Assembly (NCBI GenBank): GCA_958372035.1
Contig: CATXML010000009.1
Location: 1-15,526 of the forward strand
DNA length: 15,526 nucleotides
Direction: 5' to 3'
From: an uncultured Collinsella sp.
Lineage (GTDB): Bacteria; Actinomycetota; Coriobacteriia; Coriobacteriales; Coriobacteriaceae
Shown piece by piece: positions 1 through 7,448 of the stretch. Both the position numbers and the translations under genes were made by a program. Numbering within the stretch: position 1 is the stretch's first letter; every line of letters begins with the position of its first letter. The notes under the pieces are model-generated. The model did no database searches. It saw only the letters and a program-made list of their open reading frames with translations, and was not told the origin of the DNA.

Positions 1-10
1 CACTCAGAAA

Positions 11-46
11 ATCTTATATATAGAGACTTAGATTTGTGTATAAGAT
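11..46. promoter_or_regulatory. Inverted repeat upstream of clpB, possible operator
   Basis: ATCTTATA at 11-18 is the exact reverse complement of TATAAGAT at 39-46, with 20 nt between; the outer 10 bases match with one mismatch. The right arm also resembles a -10 box (TATAAG), but I see no convincing -35 at the right distance. In many actinobacteria clpB is under HspR (HAIR motif) and other heat-shock genes are under HrcA (CIRCE). Neither consensus is visible in the 124 nt available, so if this is an operator it belongs to another regulator. The region is cut by the window edge. Confidence 0.35.
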
Positions 47-85
47 CGTACAAAGCTGGCAACAATACTTCTCGAACAACGTGAA

Positions 86-103
86 GCCGCCCCGTAGGGC
101 GGC
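86..103 (+). other. GC-rich hairpin in the clpB leader
   Basis: GCCGCCC (86-92) pairs perfectly with GGGCGGC (97-103) around a CGTA loop. No T-run follows, so it does not look like an intrinsic terminator. It ends about 9 nt before the Shine-Dalgarno sequence (AGAGGTGA, 113-120). It could stabilise the mRNA or modulate access to the ribosome site. A role as a temperature sensor is speculation: seven G-C pairs would melt poorly at physiological temperature. Confidence 0.4.
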
Positions 104-124
104 CACCCCAAGAGAGGTGATTCC

Positions 125-2752
125 ATGAGAATCGATAAGCTAGCAATGACGTCGCGCGAGGCGCTGCAGACCGCCATGAGCACGGCTGCCGATGCGCAGG
201 CCGGCGCGGTGGAGCCGATTCACCTGCTGTCCGCCCTGCTCGGCGCCGGCGAGCGCAATATCTCCGTGATCATCGAGCGCATCGGTGCCGACCCGGCCCA
301 GCTTGCACGCTCCACACAGGATGCCATCGACCACGCGCCCAAGGTGTCGGGCGAGGGCCAGCAGATGGGTCTTTCCAACGAGCTCGTCCGCGTCATCGAA
401 AAGGCCGAGAAGAAGGCCACCAAGATGGGCGACAGCTTTGTGGTGACCGAGCATCTGCTGATGGCGCTTGCCGAGGACAAGGGCGAGGCCGGCCGCGTTC
501 TGCGTGACGCCGGCGTGACCAAGGAGCGCATCGAGCAGGTTTACGAGGAGCTGCGTGGCGATGACCGCGTGACGTCTGCCGAGGACAAGACCCAGTTTGA
601 GGCGCTGGAGCAGTACGGCCGCAATATCTGCGACCTTGCCCGCGCCGGCAAACTCGACCCGGTCATCGGCCGTACCGACGAGATCCGTCGTACCATCCAG
701 GTCCTGTCCCGCCGCACCAAGAACAACCCCGTGCTCATCGGCGAGCCGGGCGTCGGTAAAACCGCCATCGTCGAGGGCATCGCCCAGCGTATCGTGGCCG
801 GCGACGTGCCGAGCACCCTGCGCGACCGCGACCTCATCGAGCTCGACATGAGCGCGCTGGTCGCTGGCGCCAAGTATCGCGGCGAGTTCGAGGACCGCTT
901 GAAGGCCGTGCTCAAGGAAGTGCAAAAATCCGAGGGTAAGGTCATCCTGTTCATCGATGAGCTCCACACCATCGTGGGCGCGGGTGCCACCGAGGGCTCC
1001 ATGGACGCCGGCAACATCCTCAAGCCTGCGCTCGCCCGTGGCGACCTGCATGCGATCGGCGCGACCACGCTCGACGAGTACCGTAAGTACATCGAGAAGG
1101 ACGCGGCGCTCGCCCGTCGTTTCCAGACCGTTATGGTGAGCGAGCCTACCGTCGAGGACACCATCTCGATCCTGCGTGGCCTCAAGGAGAAGTACGAGAT
1201 CTTCCACGGCGTGCATATCACCGATAGCGCGCTCGTGGCCGCCGCCGACCTCTCCGATCGCTACATCGCCGACCGCTTCCTGCCCGACAAGGCCATCGAC
1301 CTGGTCGACGAGGCCGCAAGCCGCCTGCGCATGGAGCTCGACAGCATGCCGGTCGAGATCGACGCTACCACGCGTCAGCTCACCCAGCTGCAGATCGAGG
1401 AGCAGGCACTCATGAAGGAGACCGACGACGCCTCCAAGGAGCGTCTGGAGGCGCTGCGCCAAGAGATCGCCGAGGTCCAGGAAAAGCTCAACGTGCAAAA
1501 GGCCGGCTGGCTCAACCAAAAGAACGCCATCGACCATGTGCAGGAGCTGAAAAGCCAGCTCGATGAGGCCAAGAGTGAGGAGGAGCGCGCGACGCGCAAC
1601 GGCGACCTGGGTCGTGCGTCCGAGCTGCGCTTCTCCGTGATTCCGGGCCTGCAGCAGCAGATTCAGGAGTCCGAGGCTGCGCTCGAGGCACAAAAGGAGC
1701 AGGACGGCGAGGGCCTCAACGAGCAGGTGACCTCCGACGAGATTGCCGAGGTCGTAAGTGCCTGGACCGGCGTGCCCGTGTCCAAGATGATGCAGGGCGA
1801 GCTCGACAAGCTCAAGGGCCTGGAGGGCGAGCTGCATAAGCGCGTCATCGGTCAGGACGAGGCCGTGTCCGCTGTGGCCGCGGCCGTGCGCCGCAGCCGT
1901 GCGGGCCTCTCCGATCCAGACAAGCCCATCGGCAGCTTCTTCTTCCTGGGCCCCACCGGCGTAGGCAAGACCGAGCTCGCCAAGGCGCTGGCCGAGTGCC
2001 TGTTCGATGACGAGCGCGCGCTCGTGCGTATCGACATGTCCGAGTATATGGAGAAGTTCAGCGTCCAGCGTCTGATCGGTGCGCCTCCGGGATACGTGGG
2101 CTACGACGAGGGCGGCCAGCTCACCGAGGCCGTGCGCCGTCGTCCGTACTCCGTAATCTTGCTCGACGAGATGGAGAAGGCTCATCCGGATGTCTTCAAC
2201 GTGCTGTTGCAGGTGCTTGATGACGGCCGTCTGACCGATGGCCAGGGTCGCCAGGTGTCCTTCAAGAACACGATTATCATCATGACGTCCAACGTGGGCT
2301 CCAAGGCCATCGCCGAGCTTTCCGGCAAGGACGAGGAGGAGATGCGCCATCAGGTCGACGCCGCCATGTCTCAGACCTTCCGCCCCGAGTTCCTCAACCG
2401 TATCGACGATATCGTGGTGTTCCATCCGCTCGGCATGGCGCAAATCGAAAAGATCGTCGACATCCAGCTTGCCGACGTTCGCGCACGCCTGGCCAAGGAG
2501 CGCATGACGCTTGCCATCACCCCGGCGGCCAAGCAGATGCTCGCCGTGGGTGGCCTGGACCCCGTGTTCGGTGCCCGTCCGCTCAAGCGCCTGGTCCAGC
2601 GCGAGGTCGTGGACGCCATCGCCGCCGCCATCATCGACGGCACGGTGCGCGAGGGCGATCAGGTGACGGTCGATGCCGACAAGGACGGCGGCTTTACCGT
2701 CGTGTGCGACAACACGCCGGCGGCCACCTACGAGGTCCCCGACGCCGAGTAG
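125..2752 (+). CDS. clpB: ATP-dependent chaperone ClpB (Hsp100 disaggregase)
   Basis: This is the cytosolic hexameric disaggregase that, in the known family, works with DnaK/DnaJ/GrpE to pull polypeptides out of aggregates. The 875 residues match the usual ClpB length. The order is a Clp N-domain (about 1-145), a first AAA+ module with Walker A GEPGVGKT at 206-213 and Walker B ending in DE at 278-279, a long charged middle-domain coiled coil (about 410-525), a second AAA+ module with Walker A GPTGVGKT at 609-616, and a ClpB-type C-terminal domain. The middle domain, and the lack of an obvious ClpP-binding loop, separate it from ClpA and ClpC. The start is supported by AGAGGTGA 4 nt upstream and by an N-terminus (MRIDKL) like that of other ClpBs. 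It is a single gene closed by a strong terminator at 2800-2834. The very long antisense frames across it are by-products of GC-rich codon usage. Confidence 0.98.
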   Translation: MRIDKLAMTSREALQTAMSTAADAQAGAVEPIHLLSALLGAGERNISVIIERIGADPAQLARSTQDAIDHAPKVSGEGQQMGLSNELVRVIEKAEKKATKMGDSFVVTEHLLMALAEDKGEAGRVLRDAGVTKERIEQVYEELRGDDRVTSAEDKTQFEALEQYGRNICDLARAGKLDPVIGRTDEIRRTIQVLSRRTKNNPVLIGEPGVGKTAIVEGIAQRIVAGDVPSTLRDRDLIELDMSALVAGAKYRGEFEDRLKAVLKEVQKSEGKVILFIDELHTIVGAGATEGSMDAGNILKPALARGDLHAIGATTLDEYRKYIEKDAALARRFQTVMVSEPTVEDTISILRGLKEKYEIFHGVHITDSALVAAADLSDRYIADRFLPDKAIDLVDEAASRLRMELDSMPVEIDATTRQLTQLQIEEQALMKETDDASKERLEALRQEIAEVQEKLNVQKAGWLNQKNAIDHVQELKSQLDEAKSEEERATRNGDLGRASELRFSVIPGLQQQIQESEAALEAQKEQDGEGLNEQVTSDEIAEVVSAWTGVPVSKMMQGELDKLKGLEGELHKRVIGQDEAVSAVAAAVRRSRAGLSDPDKPIGSFFFLGPTGVGKTELAKALAECLFDDERALVRIDMSEYMEKFSVQRLIGAPPGYVGYDEGGQLTEAVRRRPYSVILLDEMEKAHPDVFNVLLQVLDDGRLTDGQGRQVSFKNTIIIMTSNVGSKAIAELSGKDEEEMRHQVDAAMSQTFRPEFLNRIDDIVVFHPLGMAQIEKIVDIQLADVRARLAKERMTLAITPAAKQMLAVGGLDPVFGARPLKRLVQREVVDAIAAAIIDGTVREGDQVTVDADKDGGFTVVCDNTPAATYEVPDAE

Positions 2753-2799
2753 ATTTATGGGACATGCCTTAAAATCTGCCAGCCGTCTCTAAACGCCAA

Positions 2800-2834
2800 G
2801 GGCGGCGGATCCAATGGGGTCCGCCGCCCTTTTT
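2800..2834 (+). terminator. Intrinsic terminator of clpB
   Basis: GGGCGGCGGA (2800-2809) pairs perfectly with TCCGCCGCCC (2820-2829) and TTTTT (2830-2834) follows directly. It lies 48 nt past the clpB stop and before the ribosome site of the next small gene, so that gene needs its own promoter or read-through. Confidence 0.92.
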
Positions 2835-2886
2835 CGTGCGACAATCGATGATGTTGAACACGATTGCACGGCAAGGAGATATGCAG

Positions 2887-3072
2887 ATGATAGACAAGAA
2901 CAAGACGAACACGTCGACGACCGATGCCGCACCCAAGCCTGCGCCTAAGCCGGCACCCAAGCCGCGCGACCCCTACATCCGTGCCGAGAACGAGGATGAC
3001 GACGGCTACGATCCTTATAGCGATCGTCGCCCCGAGCGCGAGCCCCTCTTCGAAGCCGACCCCTGGCGTTAA
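2887..3072 (+). CDS. Small hypothetical protein with Pro-Lys repeats
   Basis: This is a 61-residue, highly charged, low-complexity protein that I do not recognise. Its first part is Ser/Thr/Asn/Lys-rich. A PKPAPKPAPKP stretch follows (about residues 16-26), then an acidic and tyrosine-containing tail ending in DPWR. It has no hydrophobic segment, no cysteine and no signal peptide, so it is probably cytosolic and largely disordered. AAGGAG at 2873-2878 is placed 8 nt before the ATG at 2887. An in-frame ATG at 2881 is only 2 nt away, and the frame stays open upstream to a GTG at 2836 inside the terminator, so 2887 is preferred. GC-rich third positions fit a real gene. The function is unknown. 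Confidence 0.62.
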   Translation: MIDKNKTNTSTTDAAPKPAPKPAPKPRDPYIRAENEDDDGYDPYSDRRPEREPLFEADPWR

Positions 3073-3111
3073 GTAGCTCATTTGGGACGGGGTTTTTAGC
3101 TACTTTGTTTT
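3071..3111 (+). terminator. Hairpin at the stop codon of the small gene, possible terminator
   Basis: AAGTAGCT (3071-3078, starting inside the TAA stop) pairs perfectly with AGCTACTT (3098-3105), followed by TGTTTT. The 19-nt loop contains a GGGACGGGG-TTTTT stretch. The T-rich tail is interrupted by a G, so termination strength is uncertain. The downstream sequence to 3180 holds further imperfect GC-rich dyads (for example CCTCC-G-GGAGG near 3150-3165) and no gene. Confidence 0.5.
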
Positions 3112-3180
3112 CGGCTAGAGGCGTTCATGCCTGCCCCCTCGGCCGCTCGATATCCTCCGGGAGGGGCCACTAATAGAAAA

Positions 3181-3249
3181 CTTGCTTATCCATTAATCAA
3201 GATACGCATAATCTTGCTCTCCTGCTAATCAAGAATCGTTATAATCTTG
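3181..3249. repeat. Two tandem 32-33 bp imperfect direct repeats before the ATPase gene
   Basis: Unit 1 (3181-3216) and unit 2 (3213-3249) share CTTGCT at the left, TAATCAAGA in the middle and ATAATCTTG at the right, overlapping at a common CTTG. Each unit is itself a dyad: CAAGAT/ATCTTG in unit 1 and AATCAAGA/TCTTGATT in unit 2. Each also ends in a -10-like hexamer (CATAAT 3207-3212, TATAAT 3240-3245). This looks like duplicated operator or promoter DNA controlling the gene that starts at 3278. Confidence 0.7.
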
Positions 3250-3269
3250 ATTAGCAGGAGAGCAAGATT
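3210..3269. repeat. 25-bp perfect inverted repeat with 10-nt loop
   Basis: The left arm at 3210-3234 (starting AATCTTGCTCTCC) is the exact reverse complement of the right arm at 3245-3269 (ending GGAGAGCAAGATT). The loop at 3235-3244 contributes most of a TATAAT box (3240-3245). The right arm ends directly before the GGAG ribosome site (3270-3273). In RNA it would form a very stable leader hairpin; in DNA it could be a cruciform or a protein-binding palindrome. No T-run follows, so it is not a classical terminator. It is too small to be a transposable element by itself. Confidence 0.9.
3240..3245 (+). promoter_or_regulatory. Candidate -10 box of the ATPase gene inside the palindrome loop
   Basis: TATAAT matches the sigma-70-type consensus exactly. 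The best -35-like hexamer (TTGCTC at 3214-3219) is 20 nt away, longer than optimal. If this box is used, the transcript would begin near 3252, inside the right arm, and lack the hairpin. Transcripts from an upstream start would carry the hairpin. Confidence 0.4.
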
Positions 3270-3277
3270 GGAGAATT

Positions 3278-4630
3278 ATGGCATTCAACGACTTGGTGGC
3301 TCAAAAAATAAAGGACTTTGAGCAACAGGGGATTCCGCAGGTCTTTGAGCGCGACCTTGATCTGGGCAACCCGCAGGAGCCAAAGCGCGACAACATCGTA
3401 TATGTGATTGTGGGCGCCCGTCGTTGTGGAAAGACGTATCGCCTGTATCAGGAGATGCGGCGGCTTCAGGGCCAAGGCGTCGAGCTTGACCGGATGCTAT
3501 ATTTCAATTTTGAGGATGAGCGCTTGCGTCCGTATGAGCCATCGCTACTAGCGGACGTGCTCGATACATTCTATGCACTATATCCTGCTGCTCGAGGCGA
3601 GGGCGCCTACCTTTTCTTTGACGAGATCCAGGAAATACCCGAATGGGGTGCGTTTCTGCGACGCGTGGTCGATACGGAGAAGGCGACCGTTTACGTGACG
3701 GGATCTTCTTCTAAGATGCTGTCCTCAGAACTTAAGAGCGAGTTCAGGGGCCGTTCTCTTGTGCGAGAGCTTTTTCCGTTGAGTTTTTCGGAATACGTCC
3801 GATATAAGACGGGGAGCGTTCCTGAGTCGAACGCACCCTTCTCCTCGAGCGATGCGGCGTTGCTCCGACACCATCTGGTCGGATATCTCGAGCGAGGGGG
3901 ATTCATCGCGACACTTGAGCAGACGCCCGCAGACACGATTCAGCTGCTACAGGAATATGCGTCGCGAACGGTCGCCATGGACGTCGTTGAACGTTACGAC
4001 GTCAAGAACCCCCGTTTGGCCTCGCTGTTTCTGGCGCGGTGCATGGCATCTTCGGGACGAGAGCTGTCAGTGAACAAAGTGTACAACGAGTTCAAGAGCA
4101 GACAGATACCCGTCAGTCGAAATACGCTCAGCGACTTACTTGAGTATTACGAGGACGCCTACCTGCTGTTTTCGGTGCCGGAGTTCACGCGTTCGCTTGC
4201 AAATAATACGCGGTCTGCGTCTAAGGTCTACGCCGTCGACCCCGCGATGTTCGGAGCGTTCTCCCCCGCATCGGCATTGGATCAGGGTCAGAGGCTCGAG
4301 ACCGCGGTGTTCAATGCGCTCAGAAGAAGGACCCCCGCCGTGCGGCCCGGTTCGGTTTGCCGCCTGCTGATTAAAGATAAGAATAAAAGCCATGAGGTGG
4401 ACTTTGTGGCTGGGGATGCACTGCTCATGCAGGCTTACGGCCTGATTCAGGTAAGTGTGGATATGACAAGCGAGAAAACGCGCGAGCGCGAAATTGCCGC
4501 GCTCGATGCCGCGATGGCCCAGTTTGATCTTGGCGAGTCGGCAATCGTTACCATGGATGAGCAGGCCGATATTCCATGCAAACACGGCGTGGTACATGCT
4601 GTGCCCGCATGGAAGTGGCTCCTTTCCTAA
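3278..4630 (+). CDS. AAA_14/DUF4143-type ATP-binding protein
   Basis: This 450-residue protein belongs to the widespread AAA_14 plus DUF4143 family of P-loop ATPases, whose cellular role is not established. Walker A GARRCGKT lies at 46-53, Walker B YLFFDE at 111-116, and a sensor-1-like TGSSS at 141-145. The RELFPLSFSEY segment typical of the family follows. The C-terminal region has EVDF at 373-376 and IQVS at 390-393, matching the degenerate PD-(D/E)XK-like end of these proteins; Q and S stand where active nucleases have E and K. GGAG at 3270-3273, 4 nt before the ATG, supports the start. The gene is richer in AT and uses codons such as ATA, CTA and AGG more than its neighbours, which suggests horizontal acquisition. 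It stands alone. No adjacent toxin, antitoxin or nuclease gene is present. Confidence 0.88.
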   Translation: MAFNDLVAQKIKDFEQQGIPQVFERDLDLGNPQEPKRDNIVYVIVGARRCGKTYRLYQEMRRLQGQGVELDRMLYFNFEDERLRPYEPSLLADVLDTFYALYPAARGEGAYLFFDEIQEIPEWGAFLRRVVDTEKATVYVTGSSSKMLSSELKSEFRGRSLVRELFPLSFSEYVRYKTGSVPESNAPFSSSDAALLRHHLVGYLERGGFIATLEQTPADTIQLLQEYASRTVAMDVVERYDVKNPRLASLFLARCMASSGRELSVNKVYNEFKSRQIPVSRNTLSDLLEYYEDAYLLFSVPEFTRSLANNTRSASKVYAVDPAMFGAFSPASALDQGQRLETAVFNALRRRTPAVRPGSVCRLLIKDKNKSHEVDFVAGDALLMQAYGLIQVSVDMTSEKTREREIAALDAAMAQFDLGESAIVTMDEQADIPCKHGVVHAVPAWKWLLS

Positions 4631-4650
4631 TCGTCTATGGATTTGCGAGG

Positions 4651-4684
4651 CCAGGACTCAGGTGTCATGGTCCGCTAGTCCTGG
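4651..4684. terminator. Hairpin between convergent genes, weak bidirectional terminator candidate
   Basis: CCAGGACT (4651-4658) pairs perfectly with AGTCCTGG (4677-4684) and overlaps the last codons of the minus-strand gene ending at 4675. It sits between two convergent genes, where a shared terminator is expected. Neither strand has a proper T-run after the stem, so the call rests on position and symmetry. Confidence 0.35.
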
Positions 4685-6144
4685 GCTTTGATGCTCGGCA
4701 TCAGAATCTGGGCGAGGTAGTCGGTCTCGAGTTTGGTCGCGGCGTCGGCTTTGCCCTCTTTGCCGACCAGTACGTTCTTGATCTGGCTATAGGTGTAGCG
4801 GTTGCCGGTCGTAAGCTCGACAAGCTCAATGGCCGTGTCCATGGGGTAGGTTGACACGGGATTCTGCGTCCGTCCGTTGATGGTCTGGGGCACCACGTAC
4901 GGATAGGCGGGGCCGCTGGCGTAGACGGTATAACCGTTGCCTAGGTTGGCCGCACCCAAAACCGTATCGCCTTCATCGGGCGTAAAGCTCTCGCCCTCGC
5001 GCACCGCGACGAGCGTCACAATCGGCGTGTTCGTGTCGCCGGCAAGATAGATGCATAGCGTGCTGCCATTTTGCCAAGTCTCGACCTTGCCGTACCACTC
5101 GACGGGGATATCGAGCTGGTAGAGGTCGGTTGCCTTGTGACGGGCGTCGGCATCACGGGCGGACTGTGCCTCGCTTGCGCTTACGGCGTTGGCGGCGGCA
5201 TCGCGGCGCGTAATTGCCGCCTGCTGGAGTATCTTTGCCGCGGCGGCAGAGCTCGCGCCGCCTTCTTCGGCATACTTGGCGGCGGCATCGATCTGGTCGT
5301 CAGTCACCGTGTCGGCCGAAGGCACCTTGAGCTTAAAGGTGGCCTGGGCACTCAAATCCTGCCCATCGCTCTTGATCGTGACCTGCGCCTTGGTGGTCGG
5401 CACGGTATAGACGGTACCGTCGGACGTGATGGGGGAGGCGGCGATGGAGAGCGTGTAGTCACCGGGTAGCAGTTTGATGCCACGGCCGTGCTCGTCAACA
5501 TAGAGTGTTTCGCTCACGGAGGATCCGTCAGAATCCTGGCCACTCACTTGTACGGGAATCTTGGAGCCGGCGGAACAGTCGAGTCCCGCGGCATGTATGC
5601 CAATCTGCACCGACATCATCGTGTGGGCATTGGCGGCGGTGATGGCAGCCTGCTCTTGCCGGTATCCGTTCCAGGCTGCGTAGCCTGCGCCGCCGGCGAC
5701 GAGCGCGACGGCCACAACGCCGGCAACCATCAGGTTGCGGCGCTTGGGCGACATCTTGCGATGACGAACCTCGGCTTCGCGTGCCGAAGGAACGGACGGT
5801 AGGGGAATATCGCCCATGGCGATGGTCTCGTCCACGACAGGAGCAGAACCTAGGCCGGGGAGCTCGCGGGTCAGCGAGTCGTCGGCAGGCAAGCTGCCAA
5901 GCAGGACGGTCTCTTCTCCCGAGTCGGATTCCGGCTGGTCATCGTCCTTGCTATCGTCCTCTTCGGCTTCGGCCTCGTCAGGAGCGTCTTTGGCGTCGCT
6001 GTCTTCGTGCGCCTCGTCCTGCGTGTCGACGGCCGAATCGCTAAAGAGCTCGTCTAGCGCAATCCGGTCAAGGCTCTCCAGGGCCTCGGCACATGCTTCC
6101 GCATCCTGGGCCGCATCCTCGCGGCCACACATCTCATCGCTCAT
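4675..6144 (-). CDS. Membrane-anchored exported protein with acidic cytoplasmic N-terminus
   Basis: This is a 489-residue protein that I cannot assign to a named family. Residues 1-120 are strongly acidic (Asp/Glu runs around 38-78) with conserved-looking ETVLLGSLP and DETIAMGDIPLP motifs. A basic stretch follows (about 127-136, HRKMSPKRR) and then one hydrophobic segment (about 137-158, rich in Val/Ala/Gly). This gives an N-in, C-out topology. The outside part has a beta-rich region (about 175-270, with a PGDYTLSI motif reminiscent of Cna-B or carboxypeptidase-regulatory folds), an Ala-rich helical stretch (about 280-340) and a C-terminal domain with WYGKVETW. The upstream open frame begins at 6195. 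I chose ATG 6144 because GGGGGA lies 3 nt before it (a short spacing) and no ribosome site precedes 6195. It is likely envelope-associated; the acidic tail could be a regulatory or phosphorylated region, which is speculative. Confidence 0.8.
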   Translation of the reverse strand: MSDEMCGREDAAQDAEACAEALESLDRIALDELFSDSAVDTQDEAHEDSDAKDAPDEAEAEEDDSKDDDQPESDSGEETVLLGSLPADDSLTRELPGLGSAPVVDETIAMGDIPLPSVPSAREAEVRHRKMSPKRRNLMVAGVVAVALVAGGAGYAAWNGYRQEQAAITAANAHTMMSVQIGIHAAGLDCSAGSKIPVQVSGQDSDGSSVSETLYVDEHGRGIKLLPGDYTLSIAASPITSDGTVYTVPTTKAQVTIKSDGQDLSAQATFKLKVPSADTVTDDQIDAAAKYAEEGGASSAAAAKILQQAAITRRDAAANAVSASEAQSARDADARHKATDLYQLDIPVEWYGKVETWQNGSTLCIYLAGDTNTPIVTLVAVREGESFTPDEGDTVLGAANLGNGYTVYASGPAYPYVVPQTINGRTQNPVSTYPMDTAIELVELTTGNRYTYSQIKNVLVGKEGKADAATKLETDYLAQILMPSIKAQD

Positions 6145-6265
6145 ATATCCCCCAATGCAATATCGGCTCAACACTGTACCCAAAAATGGAGCCATATAAA
6201 GCGAATGCGAAATATAAGATCCGATTTAACCCGAGCACATCGTTCAGCCGCATCCTCGCGGCAGC

Positions 6266-6307
6266 AAAAAGCCCCCGGAACGCGAACGAATCACATTCCG
6301 GGGGGCT
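6266..6307 (-). terminator. Intrinsic terminator of the tetR-DUF5692 unit
   Basis: On the minus strand, AGCCCCCCGGAA (6307-6296) pairs with TTCCGGGGGCT (6280-6270), with one bulged base, and a TTTTT run follows (complement of AAAAA 6266-6270). It lies 70 nt past the stop at 6378 and separates this unit from the acidic membrane-protein gene downstream. Confidence 0.9.
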
Positions 6308-6377
6308 CTGCAATGCGTTGAGTTGCGCGGAGCCGGCTACGCCGCTTCGTGCTCAAACGATGTTTGCGTCAGGCACG

Positions 6378-7385
6378 TTACTCGGCGTGCGCGTAGTCAA
6401 CCTTGGCGCGGCGAGCGGTGGCCTTCTCCCAATCGCTGGTGCCCTCAAAGACATCCTGCTTGTAGGGATTGCGGCCGAGCTTCTTGGCGCGGTAGGCGAT
6501 GTAGATGATCGCGGCGACGTTGGCGACCAGTGCGGCGATCGAGACCGCGGTAGCGGCGCTGGGGTCGAGCGTGGAGTGGGTCACAAAGATGGACTCCTCC
6601 TGGAAGAACGGGAACACCTGGGCAAACATGCACCAAATAGCCAGCGTAAAGGCGCGGTTCTGGATCCAGCCGCCCTTGTTCCAGATAAAGGCGGCGACGG
6701 TGGGCGCAAGCAGCAGCGCAAAGCCGCAGAACCAGGAGTGGGTGGGCAGACAGTTGTAGGTGTAGCAGAAGTTCCAGATATCGTAGGCGATGATGTAGAC
6801 CCAGGTCATATCGGGCCACAGCATGTCGGTCTGATCCTCGGAGGCGTAGACGCTCCACCAACCGGTCATGCAGAAGATGTTGATGATACCGGCGATGCCG
6901 TTGAACACGTTGTTCCAGCCGGCCAGCTGCGTAGCACCTTCGGAGGTGACCCAGGTGGACTCGCCCAGGACAAAGAAGTGATAAGCGCTCTCGAAGTCGG
7001 ACACGACGGCGATCATGATGTTGATGGCGACGATCACAAACGGCCATGCGCGGAACCAATGCGCCTTGCCGATCTTGCCCCACTGGTACTTAATGGCAAT
7101 GAAGCCCCAGCAACCGGCCAGCGCCGCGTATACCTTGGCGTAGTGGAACCAGCTGTTCTGGTACACATGGGTGGGGTTGGTGAGCGCCCATTCGGCACCC
7201 TGCGAAACGCCGACGGCGATGGCGATGCAGTAGATGGTCATGGCCAGCGGAGCCACGCCAAAGATGATGGCCGCGCCCAGCTTGGTGCGCCTGCCTACCT
7301 CGTTGAGCACGATCAGGCCAATAAAGACCATGGCCCAGCCGGCCCAGTGGATAAGGGTATTGCTACCCCAAACATCGAACAGCAT
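6378..7385 (-). CDS. DUF5692-like polytopic membrane protein
   Basis: This is a 335-residue integral membrane protein with about nine hydrophobic segments (roughly residues 8-28, 33-55, 84-100, 112-130, 157-180, 190-208, 213-235, 243-262 and 278-300) and a basic, charged cytoplasmic tail. It is unusually rich in Trp, with many aromatic residues near segment ends. From memory of its style I place it in the uncharacterised DUF5692 family; a profile search would settle this. AAAGGAG just before the ATG is a strong ribosome site. It follows the tetR gene by 63 nt in the same direction and is probably co-transcribed, ending at the terminator at 6266-6307. The context suggests a transporter or membrane partner for the compound handled by the divergent oxidoreductase, but no substrate or catalytic motif is visible. 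Confidence 0.8.
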   Translation of the reverse strand: MLFDVWGSNTLIHWAGWAMVFIGLIVLNEVGRRTKLGAAIIFGVAPLAMTIYCIAIAVGVSQGAEWALTNPTHVYQNSWFHYAKVYAALAGCWGFIAIKYQWGKIGKAHWFRAWPFVIVAINIMIAVVSDFESAYHFFVLGESTWVTSEGATQLAGWNNVFNGIAGIINIFCMTGWWSVYASEDQTDMLWPDMTWVYIIAYDIWNFCYTYNCLPTHSWFCGFALLLAPTVAAFIWNKGGWIQNRAFTLAIWCMFAQVFPFFQEESIFVTHSTLDPSAATAVSIAALVANVAAIIYIAYRAKKLGRNPYKQDVFEGTSDWEKATARRAKVDYAHAE

Positions 7386-7448
7386 GCTGCTCTCCTTTCA
7401 CAAGCCCGCGGCCCCTCTTCTGATCGCGGGCAGTTTGGCCAAATGTCG

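Noticed and set aside
140..2443. A 767-codon open frame antisense to clpB
   Set aside because: GC-rich third positions of clpB leave the opposite strand free of stops. The antisense protein is Leu/His/Gly-rich with no recognisable domain, while the plus strand is an unmistakable ClpB.
3210..3269. Phase-variable invertible promoter at the palindrome
   Set aside because: The arms are only 10 nt apart, too short for known recombinase-driven inversion, and inversion would barely change the sequence. No recombinase gene is nearby.
3181..3269. CRISPR-like repeat array
   Set aside because: Only two imperfect overlapping units with no spacers of regular length, and no cas genes.
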